A stretch of 64,000 nucleotides of DNA from Microbacterium sp. BLY. GTDB lineage: Bacteria > Actinomycetota > Actinomycetes > Actinomycetales > Microbacteriaceae. The notes below the pieces were generated by a model. The model was not told where the DNA came from, did no database searches, and saw only the letters and a program-made list of their open reading frames with translations. The position numbers and the translations under genes are program-made. This document shows, one piece after another, positions 23,174 through 32,154 of the stretch (positions are counted from its first letter, which is position 1; each line of letters begins with the position of its first letter). Location of the stretch: positions 2,480,001 to 2,544,000 of the forward strand of contig NZ_JAGKSR010000001.1 of assembly GCF_017939615.1 (NCBI RefSeq). Direction: 5' to 3'.

Positions 23174-23946
23174 TTCGCCTCCAGGAAGCTCTCGAGAGTG
23201 GCGACCGGGTCTCCGGTCACCAGGGCCTCGCCGATCAGCACGACGTCGGCACCGGCCGAACGGTAGTGCGCGACGTCGGCGGGGGTGAGCACCGCGGATT
23301 CCGCGATCTTGATCGCCGTGTCCGGGATGCGGTCCACGAGTCGGCCGAACAGGTCACGGTCGAGCTCGAGGGTCTTGAGGTTGCGGGCGTTCACGCCGAT
23401 CAGGGCGGCGCCGAGGTCGATCGCGGCCTCCAGCTCGTCCGCCGAGTGGGTCTCGACAAGCGGGGTCATGCCCAGTTCGAGGATGAACCCGTACAGATCG
23501 CGCAGGACGTCGGGCTCCAGGCCGGCGACGATCAGCAGCACGAGGTCGGCACCGGCGGCGCGGGCCTCCAGCACCTGGTAGCGGGTGGCGATGAAGTCCT
23601 TGCGGAGGACGGGCAGCGACACCCGGGCCGTGACCGCTTCGAGATCGGCGAGACTGCCTCCGAAGCGGCGCTCCTCCGTGAGGACGCTGATCGCCGACGC
23701 GCCCCCGGTCTCGTACAGCGCGGCCTGATGGGCGGGATCCGGGATCTCGGCCAGAGCGCCACGGGACGGACTCGCCCGCTTCACCTCGGCGATGATCTTG
23801 ACCCGCTCTGCGGGGGCGAGGAACGAGAGTGCGTCCTTCGCCGCGGGGCGCGCGAGCGCGTCACGCTCGACCACCGCGAGAGGACGGGAGAGGGAACGAC
23901 GCTCGGCGTCTGCGACAGCGCCGGCCGTCAGGTCGGCGAGGACCAC
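23170..23946 (-). CDS. trpC: Indole-3-glycerol phosphate synthase
   Basis: A 258-residue TrpC that closes the indole ring from carboxyphenylaminodeoxyribulose phosphate. [14 protein letters not shown], about 48-61, holds the catalytic lysine, and [26 protein letters not shown] and [12 protein letters not shown] mark the remaining barrel strands. I choose the GTG at 23946, giving the family-typical start [17 protein letters not shown]; an earlier frame to 24051 would overlap the HGxxPAAW gene entirely. With this start the stop TAG of that gene and the GTG share one base (TAGTG), a classic coupling arrangement. trpB follows with a four-base overlap. Confidence 0.95.
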   Translation of the reverse strand: MVLADLTAGAVADAERRSLSRPLAVVERDALARPAAKDALSFLAPAERVKIIAEVKRASPSRGALAEIPDPAHQAALYETGGASAISVLTEERRFGGSLADLEAVTARVSLPVLRKDFIATRYQVLEARAAGADLVLLIVAGLEPDVLRDLYGFILELGMTPLVETHSADELEAAIDLGAALIGVNARNLKTLELDRDLFGRLVDRIPDTAIKIAESAVLTPADVAHYRSAGADVVLIGEALVTGDPVATLESFLEAK

Positions 23947-24176
23947 TAGTGCGCCTTCGGGGCGTACTTGGGACCCTTCACGCCGTAGCCCGCCTTCGCG
24001 AGCACCCAGCCGACGATCGCCCCGATCGGGATCAGCGCCGCCGAGATCCACACCAGGGTCGGCTGCTCGAAGCAGAACGCGACGGTGCCGGCGGCGAAGC
24101 CGACGAGCATGATCACGACAGCGGTCCAGGCCGCAGGCGAGTGTCCGTGGCCAGGGTCGGCGATCGGGTTGGTCAT
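23946..24176 (-). CDS. HGxxPAAW family small membrane protein in trp operon
   Basis: A 76-residue protein with GHGHSPAAW at residues 9-17, the HGxxPAAW signature, followed by two membrane helices (WTAVVIMLVGFAAGTVAFCF and WISAALIPIGAIVGWVLAKA) and a basic tail. The family has no known biochemical role but is found between the Trp-associated membrane protein and trpC across actinobacteria, as here. It lies 47 bases after the membrane protein gene, and its stop codon shares a base with the trpC start. A good ribosome site (GGAGGAG) precedes the ATG. A link to tryptophan synthesis is inferred from position only. Confidence 0.88.
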   Translation of the reverse strand: MTNPIADPGHGHSPAAWTAVVIMLVGFAAGTVAFCFEQPTLVWISAALIPIGAIVGWVLAKAGYGVKGPKYAPKAH

Positions 24177-24223
24177 GTTCTCCTCCGGGGACGACGTGGG
24201 GATCTGGATTCAGTCTATCGGGG

Positions 24224-24814
24224 TCAGCGCGTCGGGTCGGACCCGCGGGACAGCTCGTCCCAGGAATCCACGGCGTCGACGGGCCCGTCGTGCGGTACGT
24301 CGCTCGGCGCGTCGGTGCGGTAGCGGCGCCCGCCCGCCTTCCAGCGACGCCAGGTCACCAGCACCAGCACCGCGGCGGCGAGCAGGATCACCCAGCCGCC
24401 CAGCGCGAGGAACGGCCATGCCGAGGGCGTGATACTCGCCGCGACGTCATGGACGGCACCGCTGCCGGCGAGACCCGTGGTCTCGGTGACGGTGGCGGCG
24501 ACCGCACCGTACGCATCCCCCAGGAGGAGCTGCAGGGTGGACAAGCCGAGGAACAACGCGGCGGCAGCGGCGAGGACGCCGAACACGAGCCGCACCGTCC
24601 GCCCGGCGATCGCGAGGGCGGCCCCCAGAGCGAGCACGGCGAGGCTCAGCGGGGCGAGCAGGACGAGGGCGGAGGCGCCGGGGACGAGGATGTCCTCTCC
24701 CGCATCCGCGCGCTGCACGGTGAACCACGTCTGGGTCGAGGAGATGATGCCGACGGCACCGGCCAGCAGGAAACCGGTCACCGACAGGGAACGCCCGCGC
24801 TCCGCGATCGTCAC
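24224..24814 (-). CDS. Trp biosynthesis-associated membrane protein
   Basis: A 196-residue protein with four membrane helices: [53 protein letters not shown] and [24 protein letters not shown] after the first helix is typical of the TIGR02234-type family found in actinobacterial trp operons. The C-terminal 40 residues are cytoplasmic and charged. Function is unknown. It starts with a GTG that overlaps the hisI stop as GTGA, so it is tied to hisI rather than to trpE, which normally sits at this point but is absent here. A longer frame reaching 25096 is rejected because it runs antisense-like through hisI. Confidence 0.88.
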   Translation of the reverse strand: MTIAERGRSLSVTGFLLAGAVGIISSTQTWFTVQRADAGEDILVPGASALVLLAPLSLAVLALGAALAIAGRTVRLVFGVLAAAAALFLGLSTLQLLLGDAYGAVAATVTETTGLAGSGAVHDVAASITPSAWPFLALGGWVILLAAAVLVLVTWRRWKAGGRRYRTDAPSDVPHDGPVDAVDSWDELSRGSDPTR

Positions 24815-25194
24815 GACGCGCTCACCCCGTCGACGGCCTCGAGGTCGGTGGTGTCGAAGCACGTCCGGGTGCCGGTGTGGCACGCCGGACCGGTCTGGTC
24901 GACGAGCAGGAGCAGCGCATCGCCGTCGCAGTCGAGCCGCGCCTCGCGCACGACCTGGATGTGCCCCGAGGTGTCTCCCTTGCGCCAATACTCCTGGCGG
25001 GACCGCGACCAGTACGTCGCGCGCCCCGAGGTGAGCGTGCGGCGGAGTGCTTCCGCGTCGACCCAGGCGAGCATGAGCACCTCCCGCGTGTCCCACTGCT
25101 GCACGATGATGGGCGCGAGGCCGTCGGCGTTGAAGGCGACCTGCGCGATGCGGTCGTCCACAGAGACGGGCTCCGGATCCGGCATGTCGGTCAT
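24811..25194 (-). CDS. hisI: Phosphoribosyl-AMP cyclohydrolase
   Basis: A 127-residue single-domain HisI, opening the adenine ring of phosphoribosyl-AMP in the third step of histidine synthesis. [34 protein letters not shown] and [26 protein letters not shown], read in pieces here, contain the zinc- and metal-binding Cys/Asp residues (the DCD, ACHTG and RTC positions). It is not fused to HisE, which is encoded separately at 26830-27093. The start overlaps the hisF stop by four bases (ATGA), and the end overlaps the membrane protein gene by four. Confidence 0.96.
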   Translation of the reverse strand: MTDMPDPEPVSVDDRIAQVAFNADGLAPIIVQQWDTREVLMLAWVDAEALRRTLTSGRATYWSRSRQEYWRKGDTSGHIQVVREARLDCDGDALLLLVDQTGPACHTGTRTCFDTTDLEAVDGVSAS

Positions 25195-25952
25195 CGGACG
25201 AGCACCCCTTCCGCGCGCAGCGCGTCCTTCACGTCCCCGACGGTGAGGGCTCCGGTGTGGAACACACTCGCTGCGAGCACCGCGTCGGCCCCCGCCTTGA
25301 TGGCCGGCGCGAAGTCGGTCGCCCGTCCCGCGCCACCGGAGGCGATCACGGGGATCGGCGCGGCCTCGCGCATGAGGCGGACGAGCTCGAGATCGAAGCC
25401 GTCACGGGTGCCGTCGGCATCGATGGAATTGACGAGCAGCTCCCCCGCCCCGCGTTCGGACGCTTCGCGCGCCCAGTCCAGAGCGTCGAGGGTGGTCTGC
25501 GTGCGGCCGCCGTGCGTGGTCACGACGAACCCCGAGCGCGTGGTGTCGGCGCGCTTGACGTCGAGCGAGAGCACGAGCACCTGGGCACCGAACCGGTCCG
25601 CGATCTCGCCGATGAGCTCGGGACGGGCGATCGCCGCCGAGTTCACGCCGACCTTGTCCGCGCCGACCGAGAGGAGCCGCGCGACGTCGTCGACGCTGCG
25701 CACCCCGCCTCCGACGGTCAGCGGCACGAAGACCTGCTCGGCGGTGCGCTGCACGACGTCGTAGGTCGTCGCACGCGCGTCGACCGTCGCGGTCACGTCC
25801 AGGAAGGTGATCTCATCGGCGCCCTGAGCGGCATAGTGCCGAGCGAGCTCGACCGGGTCGCCCATGTCGCGGAGATTCTCGAAGTTGACGCCCTTGACGA
25901 CGCGGCCGTCGGCCACGTCGAGGCACGGGATGACGCGGCTCGCGAGGGTCAT
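25191..25952 (-). CDS. hisF: Imidazole glycerol phosphate synthase, cyclase subunit
   Basis: A 253-residue HisF, the TIM-barrel subunit that uses ammonia from HisH to form imidazole glycerol phosphate. [18 protein letters not shown] carries the catalytic Asp (about residue 11), LTVGGGVRS the phosphate loop, LSLDVKRAD the second catalytic Asp strand, and [13 protein letters not shown] and VIASGGAG the last barrel strands. The ATG at 25952 gives the standard N-terminus and shares one base with the hisG stop (TGATG). hisH and hisA are not in this window, so the his genes are split between loci. Confidence 0.97.
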   Translation of the reverse strand: MTLASRVIPCLDVADGRVVKGVNFENLRDMGDPVELARHYAAQGADEITFLDVTATVDARATTYDVVQRTAEQVFVPLTVGGGVRSVDDVARLLSVGADKVGVNSAAIARPELIGEIADRFGAQVLVLSLDVKRADTTRSGFVVTTHGGRTQTTLDALDWAREASERGAGELLVNSIDADGTRDGFDLELVRLMREAAPIPVIASGGAGRATDFAPAIKAGADAVLAASVFHTGALTVGDVKDALRAEGVLVR

Positions 25953-26791
25953 CAGAGCCTCGCTGCGTGGATCGCGGTCACCAGGATCGCCCGCGCGCCC
26001 AGCGCGTAGAGGTCGTCCATCACCTGGTTCACCCGACGGCGCGGGATCATGACGCGGACGGCCACCCACGCGGGATCGCGGAGAGGCGAGATCGTCGCGG
26101 ACTCCCGGCCCGGGGCGATGGCGACGGCCTGATCCACGAGCTCGGTCGGCAGGTCGTAGTCGAGCAGGACGTACCGACGGGCCACCATCACGCCGCGCAG
26201 GCGACGCAGGAGCGTCTCCACCCCGTCGGCCTCGCCGGGACGGCTGATGAGCACGGCCTCCGACTCGAGGATCACCGGACCGAAGATCTCCAGTCCCGCC
26301 TGACGAAGGGTCGTCCCGGTGGAGACCACGTCCGCCACCGCGTCCGCGACACCGAGGCGGACCGCGGACTCGACCGCGCCGTCGAGCTGCACGAGCTCGG
26401 CGTTCACGCCCTGGTCACGGAGGAACGAGCCCACGAGGCCCGGATAGGCCGAGGCGACACGGACGCCGTCGAGGTCCTGGACGGAGGTGAAGCGTCCGGG
26501 AGGGCCCGCGAAGCGGAACGTGGAGGCTCCGAAGCCGAGCTGCTCGATCTCGCGTGCCGGCTGCTGCACGTCGAGGAGGAGATCGCGACCGGTGATCCCG
26601 ACGTCGAGCGCCCCGGACGCGACGTACGTGGCGATGTCACGCGGACGGAGGAAGAAGAACTCGACGTCGTTCTCGGCGTCGATGACATGCAGGGTCTTGG
26701 GATCGCGGCGGCCGGCGTAGCCCGCCTCCGCGAGCATCTCGGCGGCGGTCTCGGAGAGGGAGCCCTTGTTGGGAACGGCGATGCGCAGCAT
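25952..26791 (-). CDS. hisG: ATP phosphoribosyltransferase, long form
   Basis: A 279-residue HisG, the first and feedback-controlled enzyme of histidine synthesis. [11 protein letters not shown] starts the periplasmic-binding-like fold, [10 protein letters not shown] is the first hinge strand, and [20 protein letters not shown], split across a loop, binds the PRPP phosphate. Residues about 205-279 form the ACT-like regulatory domain typical of the long form ([19 protein letters not shown]), so the enzyme should not need HisZ and should respond to histidine directly. The region before the ATG has only a weak ribosome site (GAAAG). hisE ends 38 bases upstream. Confidence 0.97.
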   Translation of the reverse strand: MLRIAVPNKGSLSETAAEMLAEAGYAGRRDPKTLHVIDAENDVEFFFLRPRDIATYVASGALDVGITGRDLLLDVQQPAREIEQLGFGASTFRFAGPPGRFTSVQDLDGVRVASAYPGLVGSFLRDQGVNAELVQLDGAVESAVRLGVADAVADVVSTGTTLRQAGLEIFGPVILESEAVLISRPGEADGVETLLRRLRGVMVARRYVLLDYDLPTELVDQAVAIAPGRESATISPLRDPAWVAVRVMIPRRRVNQVMDDLYALGARAILVTAIHAARL

Positions 26792-26829
26792 GAACGGCTT
26801 TCAGTTCGAAGGAGTGGGACCGGAGCGCA

Positions 26830-27093
26830 TCACAGATGTCGATAGACATCCTGCAGGGTGAGGCCCTTGGCGAGCATCATCACCTGCAGGTGGTAGAGCA
26901 GCTGGGAGATCTCCTCCGCGGCGGCGGCATCCGACTCGTACTCCGCCGCCATCCAGACCTCGGCGGCCTCTTCGACGATCTTCTTGCCGATCGTGTGCAC
27001 GCCGCCGTCGAGCTCGGCCACCGTGCCCGATCCCTCGGGGCGGGTCTCGGCCTTGACGCTGAGCTCGGCGAACAGCTCGTCGAAAGTCTTCAC
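26830..27093 (-). CDS. hisE: Phosphoribosyl-ATP pyrophosphatase
   Basis: An 87-residue HisE that hydrolyses phosphoribosyl-ATP in the second step of histidine synthesis. It is a MazG-fold protein, with [13 protein letters not shown] supplying the metal-binding acidic residues and [20 protein letters not shown] the second helix. It is full length for the family. The GTG start overlaps the rpe stop as GTGA, placing the his genes in the same transcript as rpe and rsmB. A gap of 38 bases leads to hisG, the longest break in this his run. Confidence 0.96.
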   Translation of the reverse strand: MKTFDELFAELSVKAETRPEGSGTVAELDGGVHTIGKKIVEEAAEVWMAAEYESDAAAAEEISQLLYHLQVMMLAKGLTLQDVYRHL

Positions 27094-27770
27094 CCCTCCA
27101 GGCTACCGGCTCGCGCGAGGTCCCTGAGCCGGGTGACGGCCGCTTCCACATCGTCCGCCCCGTACACGGCGGACCCGGCGACGAAGGTGTCCGCTCCCGC
27201 CTCTGCCGCCTGGGCGATCGTCCGATCGGAGATGCCGCCGTCGACCTGGAGCCACACGGAGGAGCCGCGTCGTCGCGCCTCCGCGGACAGCGCCCGCAGC
27301 TTCGGCATGGTCTCCGGCAGGAAGCCCTGACCTCCGAACCCGGGCTCCACGGTCATCACGAGGATCTGGTCGAACTCGTCGAGGAGGTCGAAAAGCCCGT
27401 CGACGGGTGTGGCGGGTTTCACCGCGACGCCCGCGCGCGCCCCGATGTCGCGGAGGCGGCGAGCGAGAGCCACCGGCTCCCCCGCTGCCTCCAGGTGGAA
27501 GGTGACGCTGGCGGCGCCGAGCTCGGCGTAGCCCGGTGCCCAGCGGTCCGGATCGGTGATCATCAGGTGCACGTCGAGCGGGACCGGGCTGGTCTCCTGG
27601 ATCCGCTGCACCATCTGCGGCCCGAAGGTGAGGTTCGGGACGAAGTGGTTGTCCATGACGTCGACGTGCGCGAAGTCGGCCGTGGCGATCCGGGCGAGCT
27701 CCGCCTGCATGTTGACGAAATCGGCGGCGAGGATGCTGGGATTGATGCGCGGGGCGCGGGGCAGATCCAT
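27090..27770 (-). CDS. rpe: Ribulose-phosphate 3-epimerase
   Basis: A 226-residue Rpe, interconverting ribulose 5-phosphate and xylulose 5-phosphate in the pentose phosphate pathway and so feeding ribose phosphate to PRPP for the his and pyr pathways encoded nearby. [51 protein letters not shown] and [10 protein letters not shown] are the conserved barrel strands with metal-binding His and Asp residues. The ATG at 27770 gives the correct N-terminus; a longer frame to 28229 lies inside rsmB and is discarded. It follows the rsmB stop by four bases. Confidence 0.96.
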   Translation of the reverse strand: MDLPRAPRINPSILAADFVNMQAELARIATADFAHVDVMDNHFVPNLTFGPQMVQRIQETSPVPLDVHLMITDPDRWAPGYAELGAASVTFHLEAAGEPVALARRLRDIGARAGVAVKPATPVDGLFDLLDEFDQILVMTVEPGFGGQGFLPETMPKLRALSAEARRRGSSVWLQVDGGISDRTIAQAAEAGADTFVAGSAVYGADDVEAAVTRLRDLARAGSLEG

Positions 27771-27774
27771 GGTC

Positions 27775-29244
27775 TCAGCCTTCCGTCGAGGTGTCGGGTG
27801 CGGATGCGGGGCGCTGCAGGAGCGCGAGGAACATCGCATCGGTGCCGTGCCGGTGCGGCCAGAGCTGCGCGCTGCCCGTGCCGGGGCGGCCGTCGTCGGC
27901 GAGATCGATCGGCGACCGCGCCACGCCGCGCACGACTGCCCGGGCGTCGAGCTCCACGAGATCCGGACGGTCGCGCAGGACCTCCTGCACGACACCGGTG
28001 GTCTCGGCCAGGTGCGGCGAGCACGTGACGTAGGCGACGATGCCGCCCGGCGCCAGGGCGTCCACCGCCGCGCGCAGAAGCCCCACCTGCAATGGCACGA
28101 GTTCGGCGACGTCCGCCGGGGACTTGCGCCAGCGAGCCTCCGGGCGTCGACGCAGCGCGCCGAGACCCGTACAGGGCGCGTCCACGAGGATGCGGTCGAA
28201 CGCGCCCGGCCGCTCCGCCGCCAGCTCACGTCCGTCGCGCTCGTGCACGACGACCTCTCCGGGGACGGCGCGCAGCGCGTTGCGCACGAGCCGGGCGCGG
28301 GCCGGCACCACCTCGTTGGCCTCGAGCACCGCGTCGTTCTGCCGGGCGACAGCGGCGAGCAGGGCGGTCTTCCCGCCGGGACCCGCGCACAGATCGAGCC
28401 ACCGCTCCCCCGTGCGAAGCGGCGTCGCCGCGGTCAGCGCGAGCGCGACGAGCTGAGACCCCTCGTCCTGCACCCGGACCGCTCCCTCGGAAGCGGTGAG
28501 CGCGAGACGCGGATCGCCTCCCGGAGACGCGAACGCCGTGGCGGCGTAGGGGCGGCGCGGCTCCTGCGGCTGGGCGAGCCCGGGGAGGGCGACCAGCGTG
28601 ACCTCGGGCGAGACGTTGTCGGCCTCCAGCAGCGCGTCCAGTTCCTCGACCCGGTCCTCAGCGGCGAGAGCTCGACGCAGGGCCCGGATGATCCACACGG
28701 GATGCGCAGCCCGGAGCGCCAGCCGTTCGTCGTCCGATCGCGCCGCATCCTCGACGCGTGCGAGCCACTCACCCGGCGACTCGCGGGCGATCCGCCGGAG
28801 CACCGCGTTGGCGAAGCTCGACGCCCCGCGCCCTGCTGTGAGTGCCACGAGGTTCACGGACTCGTTGACGGCGGCGTGCGACGCCACCCGTGTCGCGAGG
28901 AGCTGGTGCACCGCGAGCCGGAGGGCGTCGAGCACGGCGGGGTCGATCGCGTCGGTCGGGCGATCGGCGGCGGCGGCGATGATCGCGTCGTAGGTCCCCC
29001 GGCGCCGGAGGGTGCCGTAGGTCAGCTCCGTCGCGAGAGCCGCGTCCTGGGGGTCCAGTCCCGCCTCGGCGATCGCGGTCGGCAGCAGCAGGTTCGCGTA
29101 GGCGTCGGAGTCCGACACCGCTCGCAGCACGTCGTACGCCACCCGGCGCGCAGGCTGGACCGATCGGTTCGGGCCACGTCCGCCGCCGTTCCGCTCCCGA
29201 CCCCCGCGCTTTGGGCCGGTGCCGGGGCGTCGTCGGTCGTTCAC
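27775..29244 (-). CDS. rsmB: 16S rRNA m5C967 methyltransferase RsmB / NusB-domain fusion
   Basis: A 489-residue RsmB. Residues about 40-170 form a NusB-like RNA-binding domain (RRVAYDVLRAVSDSDAYAN), and the C-terminal half is the SAM-dependent methyltransferase with LDLCAGPGGKTALL, DAPCTGLGALRRRPE and the catalytic Cys in YVTCSPHLAET. It methylates C967 of 16S rRNA. The GTG at 29244 overlaps the fmt stop codon (GTGA); the first 35 residues are Arg- and Gly-rich. Neighbouring fmt and priA give the classical priA-fmt-rsmB order of many bacteria, here followed directly by rpe. Confidence 0.95.
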   Translation of the reverse strand: MNDRRRPGTGPKRGGRERNGGGRGPNRSVQPARRVAYDVLRAVSDSDAYANLLLPTAIAEAGLDPQDAALATELTYGTLRRRGTYDAIIAAAADRPTDAIDPAVLDALRLAVHQLLATRVASHAAVNESVNLVALTAGRGASSFANAVLRRIARESPGEWLARVEDAARSDDERLALRAAHPVWIIRALRRALAAEDRVEELDALLEADNVSPEVTLVALPGLAQPQEPRRPYAATAFASPGGDPRLALTASEGAVRVQDEGSQLVALALTAATPLRTGERWLDLCAGPGGKTALLAAVARQNDAVLEANEVVPARARLVRNALRAVPGEVVVHERDGRELAAERPGAFDRILVDAPCTGLGALRRRPEARWRKSPADVAELVPLQVGLLRAAVDALAPGGIVAYVTCSPHLAETTGVVQEVLRDRPDLVELDARAVVRGVARSPIDLADDGRPGTGSAQLWPHRHGTDAMFLALLQRPASAPDTSTEG

Positions 29245-30161
29245 GATCCGGCCACCGGGGTCGAGCCCTGCAGGCCGCGCCACCAGTCCGCGGCGTTCAT
29301 GGGGCCCTTGCCGGCGGGCTGCAGACGGGTGACGGCCAGCGGTGAGGTGGCCGTCCCGATCAGGACCGCCGCGCGCGTGCCCGCCATGGTGCCGGGTGGC
29401 AGGTGCTCCGCCTCGGCGCCGGCGGGTCGCGCCTCCACGATCTTCAGCCGCTGACCGTCGATGGTGGTGTGCGCCCCCGGCTCCGGAGTGACTCCGCGGA
29501 ACCGGGCGTAGACGGCGGGCAAGGGCTCGCGGAAGTCGAGCAGGCCGTCCTCGAGCGACAGCTTTCCGGCGAAGGTCGGCTCACCCTCCTGCGGCACCGC
29601 GCGGGCAGTCCCGTCCGCGATCTCCGCGACCACGTCCGCGGTGAGGGCCGCGCCGTCGACGGCCAGGGCCTCCAGTGCCTCGCCGGCCGTCGCCGTCGGC
29701 GGAAGGTCGACGGCGCGCGTGGCGAACACGTCGCCGGCGTCGAGCTCGGGGACGAGCTGGAACACGCTCGCGCCGAGGACGGCGTCTCCGGCGATCAGCG
29801 CGCGCTGCACCGGGGCCGCCCCTCGCCAGGCGGGAAGCAGGGAGAAGTGCAGGTTGATCCAGCCGGCATCGGGCGCCGAGAGGAGAGGTTCGCGCACGAG
29901 ACCGCCGTACGCGACGATGACCCCGAGCTCCGGGCGCAGCGCGGTGATCTCCGCCGTCACGACGTCGTCGAGTCGCGCGGCCCGGATGATCGGCAGACCG
30001 AGCTCCTCCGCCGCCCGGGCGACGGGCGACGGGGTCAGCACCTTCTTCCGTCCCAGCGGGGCGTCGGGGCGCGTCACGACCGCGGCGATGTCGTGGACCG
30101 CGGCGAGGCGGCGCAGAGTGGGGACCGCGGCGGCGGGGGTGCCGGCGAAGACGAGGCGCAT
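29241..30161 (-). CDS. fmt: Methionyl-tRNA formyltransferase
   Basis: A 306-residue Fmt that formylates initiator methionyl-tRNA using 10-formyltetrahydrofolate. MRLVFAGTPAAAVPTL begins the Rossmann domain, the active-site motif NLHFSLLPAWRGAAPVQRA holds the catalytic Asn and His, and LVPELDAGDVFATR the catalytic Asp. The C-terminal OB-like domain (FRGVTPEPGAHTTIDGQRL) is complete. It starts 18 bases after priA ends and its stop overlaps the rsmB start by four bases. Confidence 0.97.
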   Translation of the reverse strand: MRLVFAGTPAAAVPTLRRLAAVHDIAAVVTRPDAPLGRKKVLTPSPVARAAEELGLPIIRAARLDDVVTAEITALRPELGVIVAYGGLVREPLLSAPDAGWINLHFSLLPAWRGAAPVQRALIAGDAVLGASVFQLVPELDAGDVFATRAVDLPPTATAGEALEALAVDGAALTADVVAEIADGTARAVPQEGEPTFAGKLSLEDGLLDFREPLPAVYARFRGVTPEPGAHTTIDGQRLKIVEARPAGAEAEHLPPGTMAGTRAAVLIGTATSPLAVTRLQPAGKGPMNAADWWRGLQGSTPVAGS

Positions 30162-30179
30162 GAAGGTTCTCCGGAAGGG

Positions 30180-32144
30180 TCAGAGTTCTGGATCGAGGAT
30201 ATCGAGGCGGACCGAGAGCGTGCTGCGGGCCGCCTTGGTCCGACCGCGGCGGCCGCTGACCGCCTCGGCGACGACGGCCGCGCGGAGGGTGGTGGCCACA
30301 CGGCTTCCCGCACCGTAGTCGAAGCGCACGAGAGCGCGGACCCGCGGCGGGACGTCGTCCGATTCGACGGGGACGGGACCGAGCACCGCGTCGGTGGGCA
30401 GGGAGAGCTCGGACAGCGCCTCCAGTGCGCGCCCCACGGCGGCGGACGAGCCCTCTACGAGCGCGACGCGTGCGGTCGGGGGCATGTGCAGCGGCGCGCG
30501 CTGCTCCAGCTCGGTGCGCGCGTAGGCCGGGTGGTTCCAGGTGGCCAGTGCCCTGGCGACGCCACCGTCCACGCCGACGAGGTGGATCGGAGCGCCCGGG
30601 GCGGCCAGGGCGGCCGCGTTCGACCACCACCGCAGACACGCTTCGCCGATGCGCAGATCCGGTGCCTGCAGCATGCGCGGGCCGTCGAGCAGCACGACCG
30701 CACGGTAGCCGCCCTCCGCGAGTGGCTCGGCGCCGCGCGTGGCGACCACGAGAGCCGGACGCGCGTCGACGCGTTCCACCGGATGGCTGCCGTCGGCGAC
30801 GATGACGCGGACGCCGGGGAAGGCGCGACCCAGCTCATCGGCGGTGCGTTCGCTGCCGGACGAGGCGAGCCGGAGACGGGTCGAAGAGCACGCCGGACAG
30901 GTCCACGCCCTGGCCCCGCGTCCGCACCACCCGCACACGGGGACCGCACCGCGATGGCGGGCACCGAGCGGACCGCCGCAGTGGGGGCACCGCGCGGGTG
31001 CCCGGCAATCCGCGCAGACGAGGGACGGCGCGAACCCGGGCCGCGAGACCTGGATGAGCACGGGCCCTTCCGCGGCGGCGTTCCGTGCCGCGAGGAAGGC
31101 CGACGACGGCATCCGCTGGGGCGTGGGCTGCTCCATCTCCTGCGGTGTGCTCAGCACGACGCGCGGCAGCACGCGTCGTGCGGCACGGATGTCCTGCAAC
31201 CACCCGTGTGCGACGAGCCGTTCGATCTCGGTCGTCCGGGTATGTCCGGCGAAGAGGAGGGCCGACCCCTCGGCCTCCTGGCGCAGCAGCGCCGCATCGC
31301 GCGCATGGACGTAGGGTGCGAGCGGCTCCCCCAGCAGGCTGTCGCCGTCGTCCCACACCGCGACCAGACCGGCGACGACGGGGGCGTAGACGGCGGACCT
31401 GTTCCCGACCACGATGCACGGCGCGTCCTCGAGGGTCCGCAGGAACGAGCGATACCGATCCGGGTTGGTCTGCCGGGAGTCGTGTCGCGCGATCGCCTCC
31501 GCCGGGACGAACGCGTCGAGAGCGGCCAGGAGCCGATCGAGGTCGCGGTGGTCCGGCACGACGAGGATGCTCGACCTCCCCGCCGCGAGCGTCGACGCTG
31601 CGGCGGCGGCGAGCATCCGCGCCCAGCCCGGAGTGTCATCGGTCAGCTGCGGGATGGCCTCGACCGCCGCACGCCCGCTCTCATCGAGGACCGCCTGCAG
31701 GCCGTCGTACAGTCCGACGACGGATGCGGCGTCCTCTCGCCCCTCGGGCGTCGGCTGCGGGATCGGAGAGTCGGCGGTCCACGCCTTCTCGACGCGCACC
31801 TGCCGTTTGGGGATGACCAGACGCAGCACGTCGGACGCCGACCCGGCGGCGCGATCCGCGACCCGTCGGGCCAGCCGGTACAGGCGATCCGGCAGCACGG
31901 GGACCGCGGACACGACGCTCTCGACCTCGGAGAGGGGCCGATCCGCGTCGTCCTCCACGTCCAGCTCCACGACGAAGCCCTCGACCACCCGGCCGGCCGT
32001 CCGCAACGGCACCCGCACGCGGACTCCGGGAACGACATCGCCCAGCTCCGCCGGCAGCGCGTAGTCGAACAGGCGGTCGAGCTGCGGCAGTGGAGACTCG
32101 AGGAGCACCCGGGCGATGCGCCGGCTCTCCGGAGAGATCAGCAC
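30180..32144 (-). CDS. priA: Primosomal protein N' (PriA), helicase motifs degenerate
   Basis: A 654-residue PriA, the replication-restart factor that recognises stalled forks. The N-terminal DNA-binding part is recognisable (RVLLESPLPQLDRLFDYALP, GVRVRVPLR). Eight zinc-ligand cysteines are in CADCRAP, CPHCGG, CGWCGR and CPACSS, about residues 375-420. Where E. coli PriA has the Walker A GxTGSGKT loop, this protein has ARMLAAAAASTLAAGRSS, with no glycine-lysine-threonine, so it is probably not an active helicase; actinobacterial PriA proteins commonly show this. I use the GTG at 32144, which lies ten bases after metK; a longer frame lies inside metK and is discarded. Confidence 0.9.
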   Translation of the reverse strand: MLISPESRRIARVLLESPLPQLDRLFDYALPAELGDVVPGVRVRVPLRTAGRVVEGFVVELDVEDDADRPLSEVESVVSAVPVLPDRLYRLARRVADRAAGSASDVLRLVIPKRQVRVEKAWTADSPIPQPTPEGREDAASVVGLYDGLQAVLDESGRAAVEAIPQLTDDTPGWARMLAAAAASTLAAGRSSILVVPDHRDLDRLLAALDAFVPAEAIARHDSRQTNPDRYRSFLRTLEDAPCIVVGNRSAVYAPVVAGLVAVWDDGDSLLGEPLAPYVHARDAALLRQEAEGSALLFAGHTRTTEIERLVAHGWLQDIRAARRVLPRVVLSTPQEMEQPTPQRMPSSAFLAARNAAAEGPVLIQVSRPGFAPSLVCADCRAPARCPHCGGPLGARHRGAVPVCGWCGRGARAWTCPACSSTRLRLASSGSERTADELGRAFPGVRVIVADGSHPVERVDARPALVVATRGAEPLAEGGYRAVVLLDGPRMLQAPDLRIGEACLRWWSNAAALAAPGAPIHLVGVDGGVARALATWNHPAYARTELEQRAPLHMPPTARVALVEGSSAAVGRALEALSELSLPTDAVLGPVPVESDDVPPRVRALVRFDYGAGSRVATTLRAAVVAEAVSGRRGRTKAARSTLSVRLDILDPEL

Positions 32145-32154
32145 CGCGGTCCCG

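Noticed and set aside
24224..25096. A 290-residue version of the Trp-associated membrane protein
   Set aside because: The additional N-terminal residues overlap hisI in another frame and are Arg/Gly/His-rich; a GTG at 24814 overlapping the hisI stop is a better start.
27090..28229. A longer rpe frame extending into rsmB
   Set aside because: The added part is antisense-like composition inside rsmB and the ATG at 27770 gives the standard N-terminus.
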